From assembly GCF_000003195.3 (NCBI RefSeq), contig NC_012870.2, positions 9,106,501 through 9,170,500 of the forward strand: a stretch of 64,000 nt of DNA, written 5' to 3'. The notes under the pieces were generated by a model. The model was not told where the DNA came from, did not search any database, and was given only the letters and a program-made list of their open reading frames with translations. Shown in pieces: positions 1-12,520 of this stretch. A program made the position numbers and the translations under genes. The stretch's first letter is position 1. The number at the start of each line of letters is the position of its first letter. This DNA comes from Sorghum bicolor. Lineage: Eukaryota; Streptophyta; Magnoliopsida; Poales; Poaceae.

Positions 1-1625
1 AACCCTATATGCAGCAACCACCCTAGAGTTATCTTCGTGCTTGATTTGTACTCTAGAACATATAGTATATTAGTATACTTGGTATATTAGTATATATAGG
101 ATGAATAGGACCGACCAGGGCCGCCCTGGTCGACGACTAATCGCGACTAGTCACCTGTTCAGTCCTATGGTGACTATAAAAAACTTGATAACATTGGTGC
201 ACACACAATTTTGAATTACATTGACCATTTGTACTGAAGACACCAAATCAATAACTCTAACCCAAAGTACATTCATGTTATCTCACTATTCTTGTCCTAA
301 TAGAAAGCTGCTATTTAGCTCATAGCTAGTGAATGTCTATTTATCCACTTTAGGCAAACACACGTAAATCTTTCAGCAAGATCTCTGAGGCTCTTCTATG
401 TAAGCAAGGCCACACATTAACTCAGCGCATGCTAGTTTCAGGAAATTCAGTTGAACAAGGTGAGTTGTGGATTTGTGCTATATGCATCAAGGAATGGCTA
501 ACAAAATCTAAAATGAAATGAAGGGAAATGATAAGATGGCCATGGGTAGGCTTAGGACAAACAAGTAGGTAAAGACTAATATTAGAATCAGCATCACTGC
601 CAAGAAGAGCAAGCATGGGCCCCATTTAAATGTTAGAACTGTTAGGAATACTTTCAGCTTCATTCCTTTACAATTTGGAAAATTATCTTTTGGTTATTTG
701 AGGCATTGTAGTCAGAAATAGCTAATCTTGACTCAATTCTGAATACCATTACTGTAGCTACACATAAGAATCTATAATCACTAGATTACTATATACGTGG
801 AAATTTGATTCCAGTTACCAGATTGCACTTGTGGATTATTGGGCATTCCTGCTGAATAAGGATAACAAGCACCACATGCACATGCTAGTTCACTACCACA
901 CTAGTTGCTAGTACCCGAATCAATATATGACTCAACCATCCGGAAACGTACAGCTCTCAGATTACAAAACTATTTCAAGAGCAATGATTCCCAACAAGAG
1001 ATGAGTGTGACTGTGCAACAAAATCAGGTGGTCCAGCCAAATCCCTAACCAATCGATCCATATAGAATTGCGCCAATAATCGAGTAACTAAACTGTTCTT
1101 TGCTTATCCATGAAGGAACAACCTTCCAAGTATAGACCAAATCCTACATAATAACTATCATTTAGAAGGAAAGGTCAGCTGGGCCTCACCAACAACTACA
1201 TGGAGATCCTAATTTACCCCGGTATTCCACCTCGGAACTACAAGTCTGCAATCCCATCCGAAGGCAATCCTAGTTCCCGATAGACCTATCTTTAGCTTAA
1301 GAGGTTGTTGACTACATGGCGATACAAACGGTAATTCTGCACCGAAGTCGCGCACGGCAATCTCGATGTGGAGTCAATTCCAATCAGAAGCAATGCCGGA
1401 TCGGGTTCCCCAAGCAGCCCCAGGTGACCCTGAGCCCACTCCCACCAAGCTCCCTCCTCTCTTGCTCGACGGGCGGCCATATCCGATCGGGAATCCAAAC
1501 AGCCACGCTTTGTTGGCCACAGAGATCCCGACTCTCAACTCGAATTCGCAGGCCGACGAACACATAAACACACCATATGCAACTAGGCACCTCGGGAGAA
1601 ACGACGGACAGAGACAGCTACTCAC
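1..1625. other. left-edge non-coding stretch
   Basis: No convincing exon is visible on either strand. The sequence is AT-rich on the left and becomes GC-richer after about 1350. If the leftward exon at 1626-1827 is real, this stretch would be its first intron and any further exons would lie here unrecognised or beyond the left edge. Short open frames near 1290-1600 overlap on both strands and show no family motif. Confidence 0.3.
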
Positions 1626-1827
1626 CGACAACCGGACCCGAGGATCCCTCGGACCCCATGGCGAACCCGTCCGCTTCCTCCAGCTTCGACGCTGCCCCCT
1701 GCGACCTCTTGAGACGGGGAGAGAGAGGAGGATGCGTGCTGGAAGCGGCCGTGCTAAACCGAGCAGGGAGGAGAAGGAATATAGCAAGCCCCGCCCCCGC
1801 GTGAGGTCGTCTTCGGTGGGACGCCAA
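1626..1827 (-). CDS. possible first exon of a leftward gene (partial)
   Basis: On the minus strand a GC-rich open segment ends at a good donor (GTCG then GTGAGTAG) at 1625/1624. Two possible starts exist: ATG at 1827, or ATG at 1659 in a Kozak-like context (GCCATGG), which would leave only about 11 codons before the intron. The peptide is low in recognisable motifs. The composition and the sharp donor resemble a grass first exon or 5' UTR. No second exon could be joined, so the product is unknown, and a 5' UTR-only exon is equally possible. Confidence 0.28.
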
Positions 1828-2189
1828 GGTCCGTCCGAGTGGCGACTGAGGAGTAGAGAAGACAGCAAGAAAGGAACTGCTCTGCAGGGAAGATACAGCA
1901 GAGAGAATAAATGGAGTTGTTTAGCTTTAGCTCCCACTTATTGAAAAAAAAGGAAATAATTAAAAACTAAAATAAATACTTCTACCCTAAAATAATCGAC
2001 ACTTTAGGGCAGTTTGTCAGGGCTGTGTCTCCTTCTAAAAAAGCTTCGCTCCTCTTATAACACGGTAGAGGTAAAATAATTTTAAAAAAACAAATTTGAC
2101 AAGAACAGCTCTAGTAGCATTTTTATAAGATGGACATTTAACACGGTTCACGACAACATAAGAAGCGAGCGATGCCAAAGAGGTTCCGA

Positions 2190-2480
2190 GACTATGTCCG
2201 ATAACCGTAACTTAAAAAATACAAGACTTTTATTTGTCTTTTGGGTAGCATTATAGGTAAAAGGTTTAATATTTATTTTTAGTCTTCTCCAACAACAAGA
2301 TCTAAAAGACATCACTTTTGCAAATGAGTCTCGAAAAGATAGGATACCCAAATTAGGTTATGTCTCTACTAATAACTAAAATGAGTCTTGTGTATAGATA
2401 CTCTGTTGGAAGCTATATATATTATGTTGGAGACCCATTTTAAATTTGGGTTCTCCAATGAATCTCCTATTGGAGACAAC
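2190..2480. repeat. MITE-like element, copy A
   Basis: About 290 bp that aligns along its whole length, in inverted orientation, with 15113-15398. Shared blocks include the TTTTTAGTCTTCTC segment, CAAATGAGTCTCGA and the terminal TTGGAGAC. The ends are weak inverted repeats of the TCTCYAACA type seen in grass Mutator-type MITEs. It has no coding capacity. Confidence 0.55.
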
Positions 2481-4884
2481 CTTAGCTATGAATCTAAATT
2501 ATCAAGTTAAGAGATCCTCGCACCCCACACATTGTTGTGCTATTGGTCATGTATTAACTTCATCCTTAGAGTGCAACATCCACCCACTCATATTTGGGCT
2601 TTTGCGTATAGAGTAGAGTGGTTCTCATCTTAGACCTAGCCTAGGTTGCTAGCTAAGCGAGCAGCTAAAACTTGGTTCCAGCAATGAAAGATATTGTTGT
2701 TTGGTTTGCTTATCCTAAATAAACCTAGCTTGTATAGATCATGTTTGGTTGGTTTGTTACCTCGGATGCAATCATCTTTTTTTGAAGGCGAGTCTCAATC
2801 ACCGCTTCTGGAGTTCATTGCGTGGAGGTTGAAGAACTTGAAGGCGATGAAGACAAGCATGCAGAAGAGGCAGGTAGAGATGACGAGGTTGTGGCGCGTG
2901 TACAGGTCGCAAAGGAGCAGGTCGAGGCCGAAGATGGGTGAGTTCTAGGGTGTCCGGTCTAGGGGCCGCTGCAAGACCTCTAACTTCAACACAAAGGAAC
3001 ACCGAGAGGTGATAAAAGCATGGGTGAAAGCCTAGCTATGGGGAAGCAAACCCCTTCTCCTCTCCTGTTTGCACTTGATCTGGCTTCAGTGTGGTCAATG
3101 CATTGTTGGGCATGGCCTGGAGGCTTGTTTAGACAACCAAACATGCTTGGAGCCTTGAGGAAGCCCTAAGGAGGACATTATGGTGAAGAATAAGTCACCG
3201 GTATGATCTCATCAGTTATAGTGAAAGATGACTTTGTCGGTACTTGTGATCCAAAGGATGCCCTGGCCTCCTCTCTTATATTGCTACATTTCGCTTCTGG
3301 GCATTATGGATCCCTTCATGTTGGAGGAATTAGAACCTACTTAATGGATTAAGTTATTTGGTTTGGAATTTAGCATTTCATAACTTTACAAAATTCACAT
3401 ATAAGCCTATCTCAAATTTATAGGGTGAAAGATAAAAATTGATTGTATTGATCACCATACTATGTTTCTACTCTCCAAATTATAGCACACCCTTAAACTC
3501 GTTTTCCTATAATAGAAATACAACATATAAACATCTCTTTTGCATGGCAATAATATGCAAATATACTCCATATATAATCATATTAGCTTAGTTAATACTC
3601 CCTCCATACTGTAAAGAAAGTTGTTTAGGACAATGACATGGTCTCCAAAGACTAACTTTAACTTCTTGTTTTTATAAAATTATTTATCAAAAATTAGTAT
3701 ATGTATATTTTTATAAAAGTATTTTTCAAGACAAATCTGTTCATATAGTTTTCACATTTCTAAACGCAACAATTTAAAGCTATTCATGATTTATATTTTC
3801 AATGTTTGACCTAAAACTTGTCCAAAACAACTTTCTTTACAGATATGGAGAAAGTATGTGCTTAAATTATAATTTATTAGAATGAATGTTATTCCAAGCA
3901 CCTAAACGAGGCCTCTTAGTTTAAGAAATTTTGGATGCAGTTAGACAATTGCGGAGCCGAACCAAACACTCGCACGTAGTCACATGACACTATACTAAAT
4001 TAGCTTGGTCCCCAAAACTTAATTGCATGAGAGCAGGTATACAAGCCCCTTGCAAAAATCATAGCATGTTATTCCTGAGCCGCTGTCTGAGTAGACAAGC
4101 TAGTCAGCATTTTTGTTAATATAGAGAAGATAAAACAAAAGAGAGAAGAGAGTTTGGCTTTTATTCTAGCATCAAGCTAGATATGAAAGCATACATATAT
4201 GTTGACCTAAACAATAGCGTATGTGAGAAGAAACAAGAAAGAGAAAGTAAAGTATGATACAATATAATAATAAAAAACTTTTTTATAGCTAAATATAAGA
4301 CAACTATTACATGACTTGGCTTTTATAACTTGGCTTGTAGCCAAGCACTTGACTCTATTATTAACTTTGCTCTAACAGAATTCCGAAGCATTAAATGGTA
4401 CAATTCCCCAATGAGCTTTAAATGTATTTATTTTTTTGCCTGGATTTCAATAATTCCAAGATATGAAATTTTATTGACGGAATTGACGAGTTGCCCCCGC
4501 TTTACAAGATCTAGTTAGGCCAGTGTCAGTGGTCCGTTTCAATGCACCGTTTCCAAAACAAATCCGCTGACAGAGCATCAATGAAACGAATAATGAAACA
4601 ACCTTCACAATGTATGAGTTTCACCTTGATGTTTCCTAGGCTGGGCAAAGCATTTAATTACTGCAAAATGATTGGATCACATGCAAGATGGTGAAACGAT
4701 TTAGCCCTCAGTGAGAATTTCATACCGTTTCACCATGTGGGAAACAACGTCCGCGGGGTTTCACCATGGTGAAACTACTTCCTTCTCTCTCATCTTCGTT
4801 TCATGCAAAAAAGTACAGTTTTGCTGACATGACGCTCTAATAAATGTACATGACATATTGGTGAAACCCCCACTAAGACTGGCC
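2481..4884. other. intergenic, with one possible gene scrap and one MITE
   Basis: Mostly AT-rich non-coding DNA. On the minus strand at about 2806-2943 there is a short open frame rich in Leu, Phe, Val and Cys (it contains FCMLVFIAFKFFNL), which looks like a membrane segment of some protein. It has an in-frame stop just upstream and another about 46 codons on, so it is at best a fragment. A Stowaway-like MITE lies at 3598-3854. 4540-4860 contains repeated TTTCACCATG-type motifs of unknown meaning, next to the 3' end of the following gene. Confidence 0.3.
3598..3854. mobile_element. Stowaway-like MITE
   Basis: The left end is CTCCCTCCATACTGTAAAG. The right end carries the inverted complement (CTTTACAGATATGGAGAAAG). 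A TA dinucleotide lies on each side. Length is about 257 bp and there is no coding capacity. These are the hallmarks of Tc1/mariner-derived Stowaway MITEs. Confidence 0.6.
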
Positions 4885-7800
4885 TTATGTCTTGTCCAAG
4901 TTCCTAATATTATTCCCACCCGAAAACCAAGAAGCGATATCATCATCAGACTCAACCAGTTCCATGCTTCTTGGAAGACGGCCGGGGCTACAAGGCCGAA
5001 CGCTTTCTTGTGATTCCTTAGTTTGAAGGCCTTTGTTTCTCCTGGACATTTCGTCCTTCCACTTCTCCCTTGCAAGACGATCTTGGGAATTAGCAGTCCT
5101 GCCCCCGACAATGGGAAAACTGTCAAGAAATCTGTAGTCCTTCTGTTGCAGGAGTGCATCATTATCCCTGCTATCACCTCCTTCATCGTCTGCGCTCCAG
5201 AAATCTGAATCTTCGTCAGATGGTGAAGCACTCTTTTGCGGACTTTGCCACCTCTTCAGCTGGACGCCGTCTTGAACAAATGAAATACTGGGGGTCTTAC
5301 TATGCTCTAAGTCATGACGTGATTCAATAGTATCTTGATTGTTTAGAGACTTTGGCCTTTTCCAGCCACATTTCAAGCAGAATCCATTCCTCTTGAAGTT
5401 CACATAGTTACACCTGTAATTGAACATAACACATAAACATAATTATCTTCCATTTTCTGAAATGTACTAGGAATAAAAATCATAGCAGTGAAAGGATGGC
5501 CATACAACACTAACATCATCTTCAACTATAAGATCGTATTGGCAGTAGACATGAGAACAGTTCAAATATTCAACAAATAAGATATAATAGGCACTCACGA
5601 GACACATTCCCATTCTCCTGGGTTGAGTAAACGGTTTGTTGGTTTCTCATGGCATTGCAAGCATCTTGTGTTCTTAGCAAAATTCAAAAAGTTGCACCTG
5701 AAACTTTAAGGTCAGTATAAGAAAGAAAAAAAAAACAGCACTTGCCGTAAATATTTCTCATAAACTAAAACTATAAGCAGGCTCACCTTTTGCATATCCA
5801 GTCACCCTTTTTGAGAGGTAGATGCTCTTGGTCTTCATGCAACAACTGATACCTCTCTTGGAATTCCCCATCGCAACGCAAACATTTGATATTCTTTGCA
5901 AAGTTCAGAAAGTCACATCTGACAATAAATGCAAGGCATTATGACCAGGGGGATAGGTGGTAGACACACATATTAACTTTTCAAACATACTTGGGACAAT
6001 TCCAATCACCCTGCTTCATGGGTACAGCAGATTGACCTTTGCGTTGTGCAGCTTTCACAGTGCTGGAACCAGGTCCCCTAGAATCGACCTCGACAACCTC
6101 GTTTAGTAGGATCTTTATTGATTCCTTGACAGTTTTGTTCAGGCATGCTCTATTCTCTACATTGCCGGTAATAACGTCAAGACCATAAGTCAAAAGGATG
6201 CGCATAACATCCACAGTTCTTCCAACTTCCTCTTTCCGAGCCTTTACATATGCCCTATCACAACTTCCTCTTAAATTGCATTGGCTGCAAACCTGTTAGC
6301 ATAAGCTGATACTACATAAATTAATGTCCTAGATTTAAAGAAACCAAACTTTCAAGCATAAACGAAATTAATATTTACGATATAAAGATCGAGGATCCAA
6401 CAGGTTTCGGAAATTATACTGCACAGTAAGCAAATATCTTCTAGTTCCCAAGAAAGGAAAAACCATATTGCACATATTTTCTACTAGCCAGTTCACCAGT
6501 GTGAAGTGGATTTAGTGAAAGAAAGGTTGTTAATGAAGTCAAATAGGCGAACAGTTCTATTCCTTCACACCTCATGTTTGCACTCAAAGAGTTCAAACGT
6601 GAAACATGCAATTTATAAGCAAACATGTTAAGATCACACACAATTGTATTGTATTACCATACACAAGATTAATAAAGCTTTTGCTTGTGCATAAACTGGT
6701 TTACTATTCTTTTTTGTGTCTATAATTCAGTATTGATGTGTACATCCTACACAAAATCATGAGTTTACCGTCAGAATATTTAAAATAAAATTAAAATGTA
6801 AAAATGCAGTGCACCAAGAGAAATCTTCAATGCATATTTTCTTGTAGGTTACCTCTCCTTCATCAAGTCCTACATAAGCCCGCAGTCGCTTCCCAGAGTT
6901 TACAACCTTCCTGTCAATGCTGGGACAACCACATCGCATGGCAACCTGAATATTCCATCTTGATATATGCCTGCAACAAAAAACTTTCAACTTTAGCTTC
7001 CAGCATCCATTAAGTCCTTTAGTTGAGAGTTGGGACTCATGAAACAAAAGATAGCAGTACTACTCTACATGCTGCAACAATGCCTTGTAATCGCACACAT
7101 CTAAGAGTTTCTGTAGGGTACAGTGATATAACTTGAGGAAACCCATAATGTACTTTGCACTTGTTACCATCCCCAGAAATGGTACTATTAGGCAAGCTTT
7201 GCTCCGCGAGTTGCTATTGAAGTGTGACACATCAATTTGCACAGCTTCAGGGAACATGTAATTAGCCAAAATGTTGAAATTGCAACAACCGCCAAAGTTT
7301 GTGCCCTTCATGGTAAACACGCAACCACTTTTACATGCACAGCTGGTGTGCCTGGAAGAAAAAAGGCACCGCGAATGGCTAACGCATTTCAACAAACACC
7401 CAGCTTGCAGCTAAAATCATAGCCCCAGCAGAAATAATGACCTCAACACGCACACCAACCCAGGCCAAGAACCCAACCCCAAAACCACTAGTCCGAGTCC
7501 GAGCACGGCCACCTCACCTGATGAGCTCCGGCCGCTGGCGCCCGAATTGGAGGCACGCAGTGCGGACAGCGTTGGCGTCCTTAGAAGACAGCGAGGCAGA
7601 GGCGAAGGCGGAGGGGTCCACGTGGCCCCGACGGAGGAGGAGCTCCATCAGCGCAACCCACTCCGGCCACGGATGCGCTATATCCACAGCTGCCGGAGCG
7701 TCTCCAGCTCTAGCAAGGCCACTTCTTAGCTCTTCTAACACCTGGCATTCCTCTCTATGGGGAGGCCGTGGCGATGGTTTATGAGAGGGGGAAAGGTCGA

Positions 7801-7918
7801 GGTCGTCGACCTCGGAGCGGAGGAAGGCGAGCCTTGGGTCAGGCCGGGGAGGCGCGCTGTGGTGCGAGAACCGCCGGAGCGCTGGCGCTGCGGCCGCGGT
7901 GGCAAGGCGGCGGTGCAT
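4885..7918 (-). CDS. organelle RanBP2-type zinc-finger protein (OZ/VAR3-like), with a 1-base frameshift
   Basis: Six coding exons: 7918-7518, 6970-6853, 6293-5991, 5918-5787, 5697-5599, 5413-4885. All have GT/AG borders. The protein would be about 526 residues. The N-terminus from ATG 7918 is Arg/Ala-rich and suits a mitochondrial or plastid transit peptide. The middle ([13 protein letters not shown] and the C..C...G.C segment) matches the OZ/VAR3 family. Three RanBP2 zinc fingers of the pattern W-x-C-x2-C-x3-N-x6-C-x2-C lie near residues 267, 312 and 345, and two are split across introns. Known OZ proteins act in organelle RNA editing or intron splicing (OZ1/VAR3 in plastids). Oddity: the exon lengths sum to one base too many. 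In exon 3 the frame reading VCSQCN and the frame reading VDVMRILL are offset, with the break near 6235-6245 (GGCC). Either the allele is broken or the assembly has an extra base. The C-terminal exon is acidic and serine-rich. Confidence 0.82.
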
Positions 7919-8736
7919 CCGGCAGGTGGAGTGGAGATGTCCAAACCGCGTCGGCCTCCGGCCGGTTTCAAGTTGCCCAACTGCTGTAGGGCCCGGTCCA
8001 GCTTGGTAAACTAAAGCAGCAGAGGTTGTTTGGCCCAACTAAAACTTAGAGCTTTCACAACAAGGAGGAATGAGTTTTGGCCCAACCAATAAAGACTCAA
8101 GTATTTACTGATATTTCAATATGCAAGTCCTACACAAGCAGCTTTATTTGGCTATTTTTTTTACATAAAGGAAACAAATTAATGTAATTGTAGTTGAGAA
8201 TATGGTACTTTTTTTGTGTGTGATTCCTTATGCTCAGAAAAATCCATCTGTGCTCAGGGTATAAAATAATAAAATAATACTACAAAACGTTCTAGCTAAC
8301 CATAGGCTAGCCATATGGAGTCATTTTGGTGACTCCGCACGACCCTGCCTCAATAACAAGCAGCATTGGCTTTACGTTCAAACCCAGAAAATAAATGGGC
8401 TGTGCATATGCATCATCCTTGCTCTGACCCTCAACAAAATTCGGTTACAAAAAGAAACAGACAAGCTGCCACTCCTGAAACATAAGACTACCGAGAGTTC
8501 CTAGCCTCATTCTTGGGCAAAAGTCATTTCAACAGAACCATTTTCTCCTATAGGCTAAGAGCCTATCATCGAAACTTCCAGAAAACGGACTCTCACTACA
8601 ATCTCTACCATCATCACTAAACCACTGCAGAAGTGAACATGCCAAAACAGATGTCGTCAGACAAGAGACCGTCACTACAATCTCTATGTGAGGTCGCTGT
8701 TCGCTGCAGAAGTGAACATGCCAAAACCAGTCGTCA
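7919..8736. other. spacer between two leftward genes
   Basis: It holds the promoter and 5' UTR of the OZ-like gene (GC-rich up to about 8040, with an in-frame upstream extension that I did not use as the start) and the 3' flank of the CDCA7-like gene. The part from 8040 to 8640 is AT-rich with no gene. A segment around 8640-8740 repeats phrases such as GAAGTGAACATGCCAAAA twice, about 80 bp apart, in the likely 3' UTR. Confidence 0.45.
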
Positions 8737-10377
8737 TCAGAAAGCTTGTCGCTTCAGCCTGTCCATGAGGAGGTGCGCAACTGACTCGTATCCTTGCTCT
8801 CTTGCTGTTGCAATGGCAAAGAAAAAGAGAAAAAAAAACAGATATGTTTATCAGTAACAGCTAGAACAGCATGTTTCACAGATGTAGACAGGAGTCGAAT
8901 CAGAATTACCATTATATATGGCAATCCCAGTCGGTGGTATTGGTATCTTCCTCTTCTTCAAGCAGAAGGAGCTGCATCGTCGTATGACCAAAGGTTACCG
9001 AGTGAGCGATGGGAAACTGAACTTTTTAAAACACTACATATCCTGACAGCACCATTTCAAACCTCTGATTATAGAACTAAATAGAGAGAGGTTGAGACCT
9101 CTGATTGTAGAACTAAATAGAGAGGTTGAGGAAGCACCATTTCAGACCTCTGATTGTAGAACAAAATAGAGAGAGGTTGAGGAAGCGCTCACCTGTTGCA
9201 GATCCAGAATTTCTTGATACCCTTCTCCTCAACGCAGTGAGGGCACATCCAATTCTTGTTCTTTCTCACCTCTTCCATCTCTGCTACCGTGTCTCACAGT
9301 TCAGTAACAAGGCCAATACAATCCACCAAGAACAAAGGCATTTCAGCGTTGAGCAACTAAGCAAGTCCGCTTACCTTCGCCGTACCTAACTTTCAGGCAA
9401 GCACGGCAGAGTATCCCATTAGAAGAATGGCAAGATGAACACTCCGTCTTTCCTGTCAAATATTTGCCAAAGTATTGAGTGTTGACATGATCATTACTAG
9501 GTGCGGAAAATAGGAGAAATCTTTACGGATTCCTTTTACCTAGGCATGGCTGCTTCAGGTCTCCTTCCCCGCAGCGCTTGCAGTCCTCCTCGCCGCACAA
9601 TTTCTTCTGCCTTTAATCATAGAGAACGACTTTTGTCAGCTACTTGCACACTAATCCCGCACGATCTTTCTCAAGAACGCAATCGGGAGCACCAATCGGT
9701 GATTCATGTTTGTAATTACGAGTACCTGCAGAAATGGCAGCAGATCCCAAGAACAGGATCGTACACGCCGCCCCTCCCCCTGCTGTCGCACCGCCTCTCC
9801 TGCAGCGCCTGTACTCTCTCCTTGGCCACCGCCATCGCCCACTTCCTCTCCTTATCGTCTTCCCATGCATCCTCCTCCTCCTCCTCCTCCTCCTCCTCCT
9901 CCTCCGATCCCGCCGCCGTAACTCCTGCCAGAAAATAAAAGGAACTTAGTTGAGCTGTTTCCCGTCACAAACAACTCGAGTCGATCCACGGAAGAGAGCA
10001 TTCGATGCTTGAACCTGTGCCCTCCCCATTCAGCCGGGCGGAACAGCGACGCGTCGCGGCGAGGAGGCGGCCGGAGCGGCGGAGCGGGGTCATGCTCGTC
10101 ACCCGTGGCCTGGGGGTCCTCCGAGGCGTCGCGCTCCCGGCCGCGCGGTGGCTGGAGGCGGAGGCGATGTCGCTGAGCTCCCCCGCGCAGCGGAGAAGGC
10201 CGAGCTGCTCCATCCGGGCCTGCGCACACGCCAGGGAACAAGAATCGGAGATGACGCAAGAAATTCCTCATCCGGTGGAGATCGAATTCGGGTAGGGTGC
10301 CTGCGCCTTACCTTGTTCTCAGAGATGCGGGCGTCGCGGAGACTCTCGTAGTCAGACTTGGCTCCGAGCTTCCCCAT
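8737..10377 (-). CDS. CDCA7-like zf-4CXXC_R1 zinc-finger protein
   Basis: Eight exons join in frame to 278 residues: 10377-10312, 10219-10015, 9924-9726, 9610-9540, 9452-9375, 9280-9193, 8971-8910, 8804-8737. The N-terminus (MGKLGAKSDYESLRDARI, then ARMEQLGLL) is typical of plant members of the family. It is followed by PRVTSMTPLRRSGR and an acidic Glu run encoded by a GAG trinucleotide repeat (9871-9905). The zinc-finger domain, about residues 139-265, has repeated CxxC pairs (CHFC, CKRC, CSSC, CRAC, CPHC) and ends in PTGIAIYNAREQGYESVAHL. In animals CDCA7 recruits the HELLS/LSH remodeller to DNA for methylation maintenance; a chromatin role here is inferred from the family. The least certain junction is the exon 2 donor at 10014 (ACAG/GTTCAAG), chosen to keep phase. 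Codon use is very GC-rich in exons 1-3 and milder downstream, a common grass gradient. Confidence 0.85.
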
Positions 10378-10615
10378 GGTGGCGGCGTCAGGCCGGCGGC
10401 TTTGGACGGCTTGCAAGGTTGTGGTGCTTGGCGGATCTGTACTCTGGTGGTTCAGTGCTGAGTGTGCTAGCGAACCAACGGCTCTGTGAAGTTTCGAATG
10501 GAACAAAGGTAACAAACGGCTCTATTTTTTATGAGCGCCGGGTGCCGCAGAAGTGTTGGAATAGTATTATATTTTTACCATTTTGTCCATCAGGCCATGA
10601 CGCATAAGGCAGCTA

Positions 10616-10858
10616 GACCTTGTTTAGTTCCAAAATATTTTACAAAATATGAATAATACCAATTTCGTTTATATTTGACAAATATTGTCCAATCATAGAC
10701 TAACTAGGCTCAAAAGATTCGTCTCGTCAATTCCGATCAAACTGTGTAATTAGTTTTTATTTTCGTCTATATTTAACACTGCATGCATACGTCTAAAGAT
10801 TCGATGTGACGAGGAATCTGAAAAATTTTACAAAAGTTTTTGGGAACTAAATAAGACC
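10616..10858. mobile_element. MITE of the GGCCTTGTTTAG family
   Basis: It begins GACCTTGTTTAGTTCC and ends with the near inverse GGAACTAAATAAGACC. It is flanked by a 3-bp CTA direct repeat (10613-10615 and 10859-10861). Internally it carries the family core TCGTCTCGTCAATTCCGA and TCGATGTGACGAGGAATC. It is related to the copies at 38733, 38969, 48549 and 55689 in this window. Confidence 0.75.
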
Positions 10859-11309
10859 CTAGTAAAATGCAGGGAAATGCAGCACTTGTTATTTTGTTTC
10901 CTTTCTTGATCATTCACCCATGAATGATGCTACGTGTCACACCATGAGTTTGGTCAAATCCTCATACTCAAATGCATATATATATACACATGAGGTCCGG
11001 TCCACAGGATTCCGATCTTCCGAGATGCAAACAGAGAACACACTATGGGTATTTACACTCTAACCAATTACCAAACGAGTATATACCATAGCCAAAAATA
11101 ACCGTATGTTTGTCTGTCCGGTTTTTTTTTTTTGGGTATTCTAGTTTTCCCTCTCTTTAATTTAAAGTGAAAAAATGTACGAACATCCTTATGATGAAGC
11201 ATCACTCAATTCAGGCCCCATGAACTTTGTAAATACAGATTAGGGTCCGTTAACTTGTTAGATACGTTATCGAGAAATCTAAAGTGCATGTTTAGTGTGT
11301 AGATTTCAT

Positions 11310-11715
11310 GGTAAAAAGCATCTCCAATTCCTCAATACCACCCCTCTCCAACAGTTCCCTAATACCACCCCTCATTCCCATAAAATTGTCATATTAGAAA
11401 AAAAAATGCTATTTTTTCTTTTCCAATAGTAAAAATATGCTATTTTTTCTTCTCTAGCAGTCCCCTAATGCCTCTTCCTTTTTTGGTGGTCACCAATATT
11501 TACCTTATCTCCCCTTAAATAAAGAGGGAGATAAAACTTTCCCAATACTATGGGGATAATCCCAATTACCACTTTTCATTCATATTTTCTCTCTACACTC
11601 TTATGAGAACTACCTTTCATATAGGTATTGGGAGAGATATATTGGGGTATGCAACATCTCTCTCAATAAATCTAGAAAGTGATATTAGGCTGGGAGACCG
11701 TTGGAGATACAGTAC
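11310..11715. repeat. AT-rich repeat, probably a MITE remnant
   Basis: It starts near GCATCTCCAATTCC and ends near GTTGGAGATAC, so the ends are weakly inverted (ATCTCCAA-type). Inside there are duplicated phrases (CAATACCACCCCTC / CTAATACCACCCCTC and ATGCTATTTTTTCTT twice). It has no coding capacity. The class is uncertain. Confidence 0.35.
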
Positions 11716-12520
11716 AATACATTTTAGCTATTTTATTATATTATATTTTATTTGCGGGGAGCCCTGTCGGGGAAAAAAATAGCAAGACCATGGACCCTAA
11801 TGTGCAGTTTTTAAGTTTATGAACCTTGACTACGATATTTTGAAGGACCACCATGTATTTTACTCCTTATTGTGTTTAGCAAGTTGGTTTTTGGTGAAGG
11901 TGGTATGAAATTTTCTTGTGCAACATCAGCCGAGGTAAAGTGGGAGCGACTACAATCGGGCTTTGCGACAGTGACGGTAGGCTGTTGAGAAGAGCTCACA
12001 GACTCACAGAATGGCCTCACAGTTGAAAGAATAGAGTGGCGAACCGAACGTGCACAACGCACCTGTACTTTGCATTTTTGAAAAGGCCCGCGCTACTCGT
12101 TTGTGACGCTACAGAAAGCTGTTGAAGTGCTGATGAACTCCATCAGTAAAACTTGAGACAACAAGCAAGCTTTCATCACATAAGCCTGCATGCACAGTCC
12201 TGACGACGACGGGGAAAGGCAACGAACGGAGAGAGTTCAAATGCATATGCATCATGAATTATAGGAGTTCGACAGAGACTCGGCCTCAAAATTTCAGATA
12301 CCATGCCATGTTCCAAACACACCTGGAGACAGGAGTCCAGGTACCTGAACCCAACCTCTGCATTGCCTGCTATCCTGGCACCTTAATTCTGAAACGAAAG
12401 CTCATGGAATCGACTCTAAATACTCCCATGATGCTTCTCGCTCGCACATCATGCGTGCCCAAGCGTCTACAAGCACTTCTCCCTCGCTCTGGTGACGCTA
12501 TGCGCCGAGCCTGACACGGC

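Noticed and set aside
1366..1944. 192-codon plus-strand frame near the left edge
   Set aside because: It has overlapping frames on both strands and no domain; the better signal is the minus-strand donor at 1625.
9501..9938. 145-codon plus-strand frame across the CDCA7-like gene
   Set aside because: It runs antisense through introns and exons of a well-supported gene and ends in a Ser run from the trinucleotide repeat.
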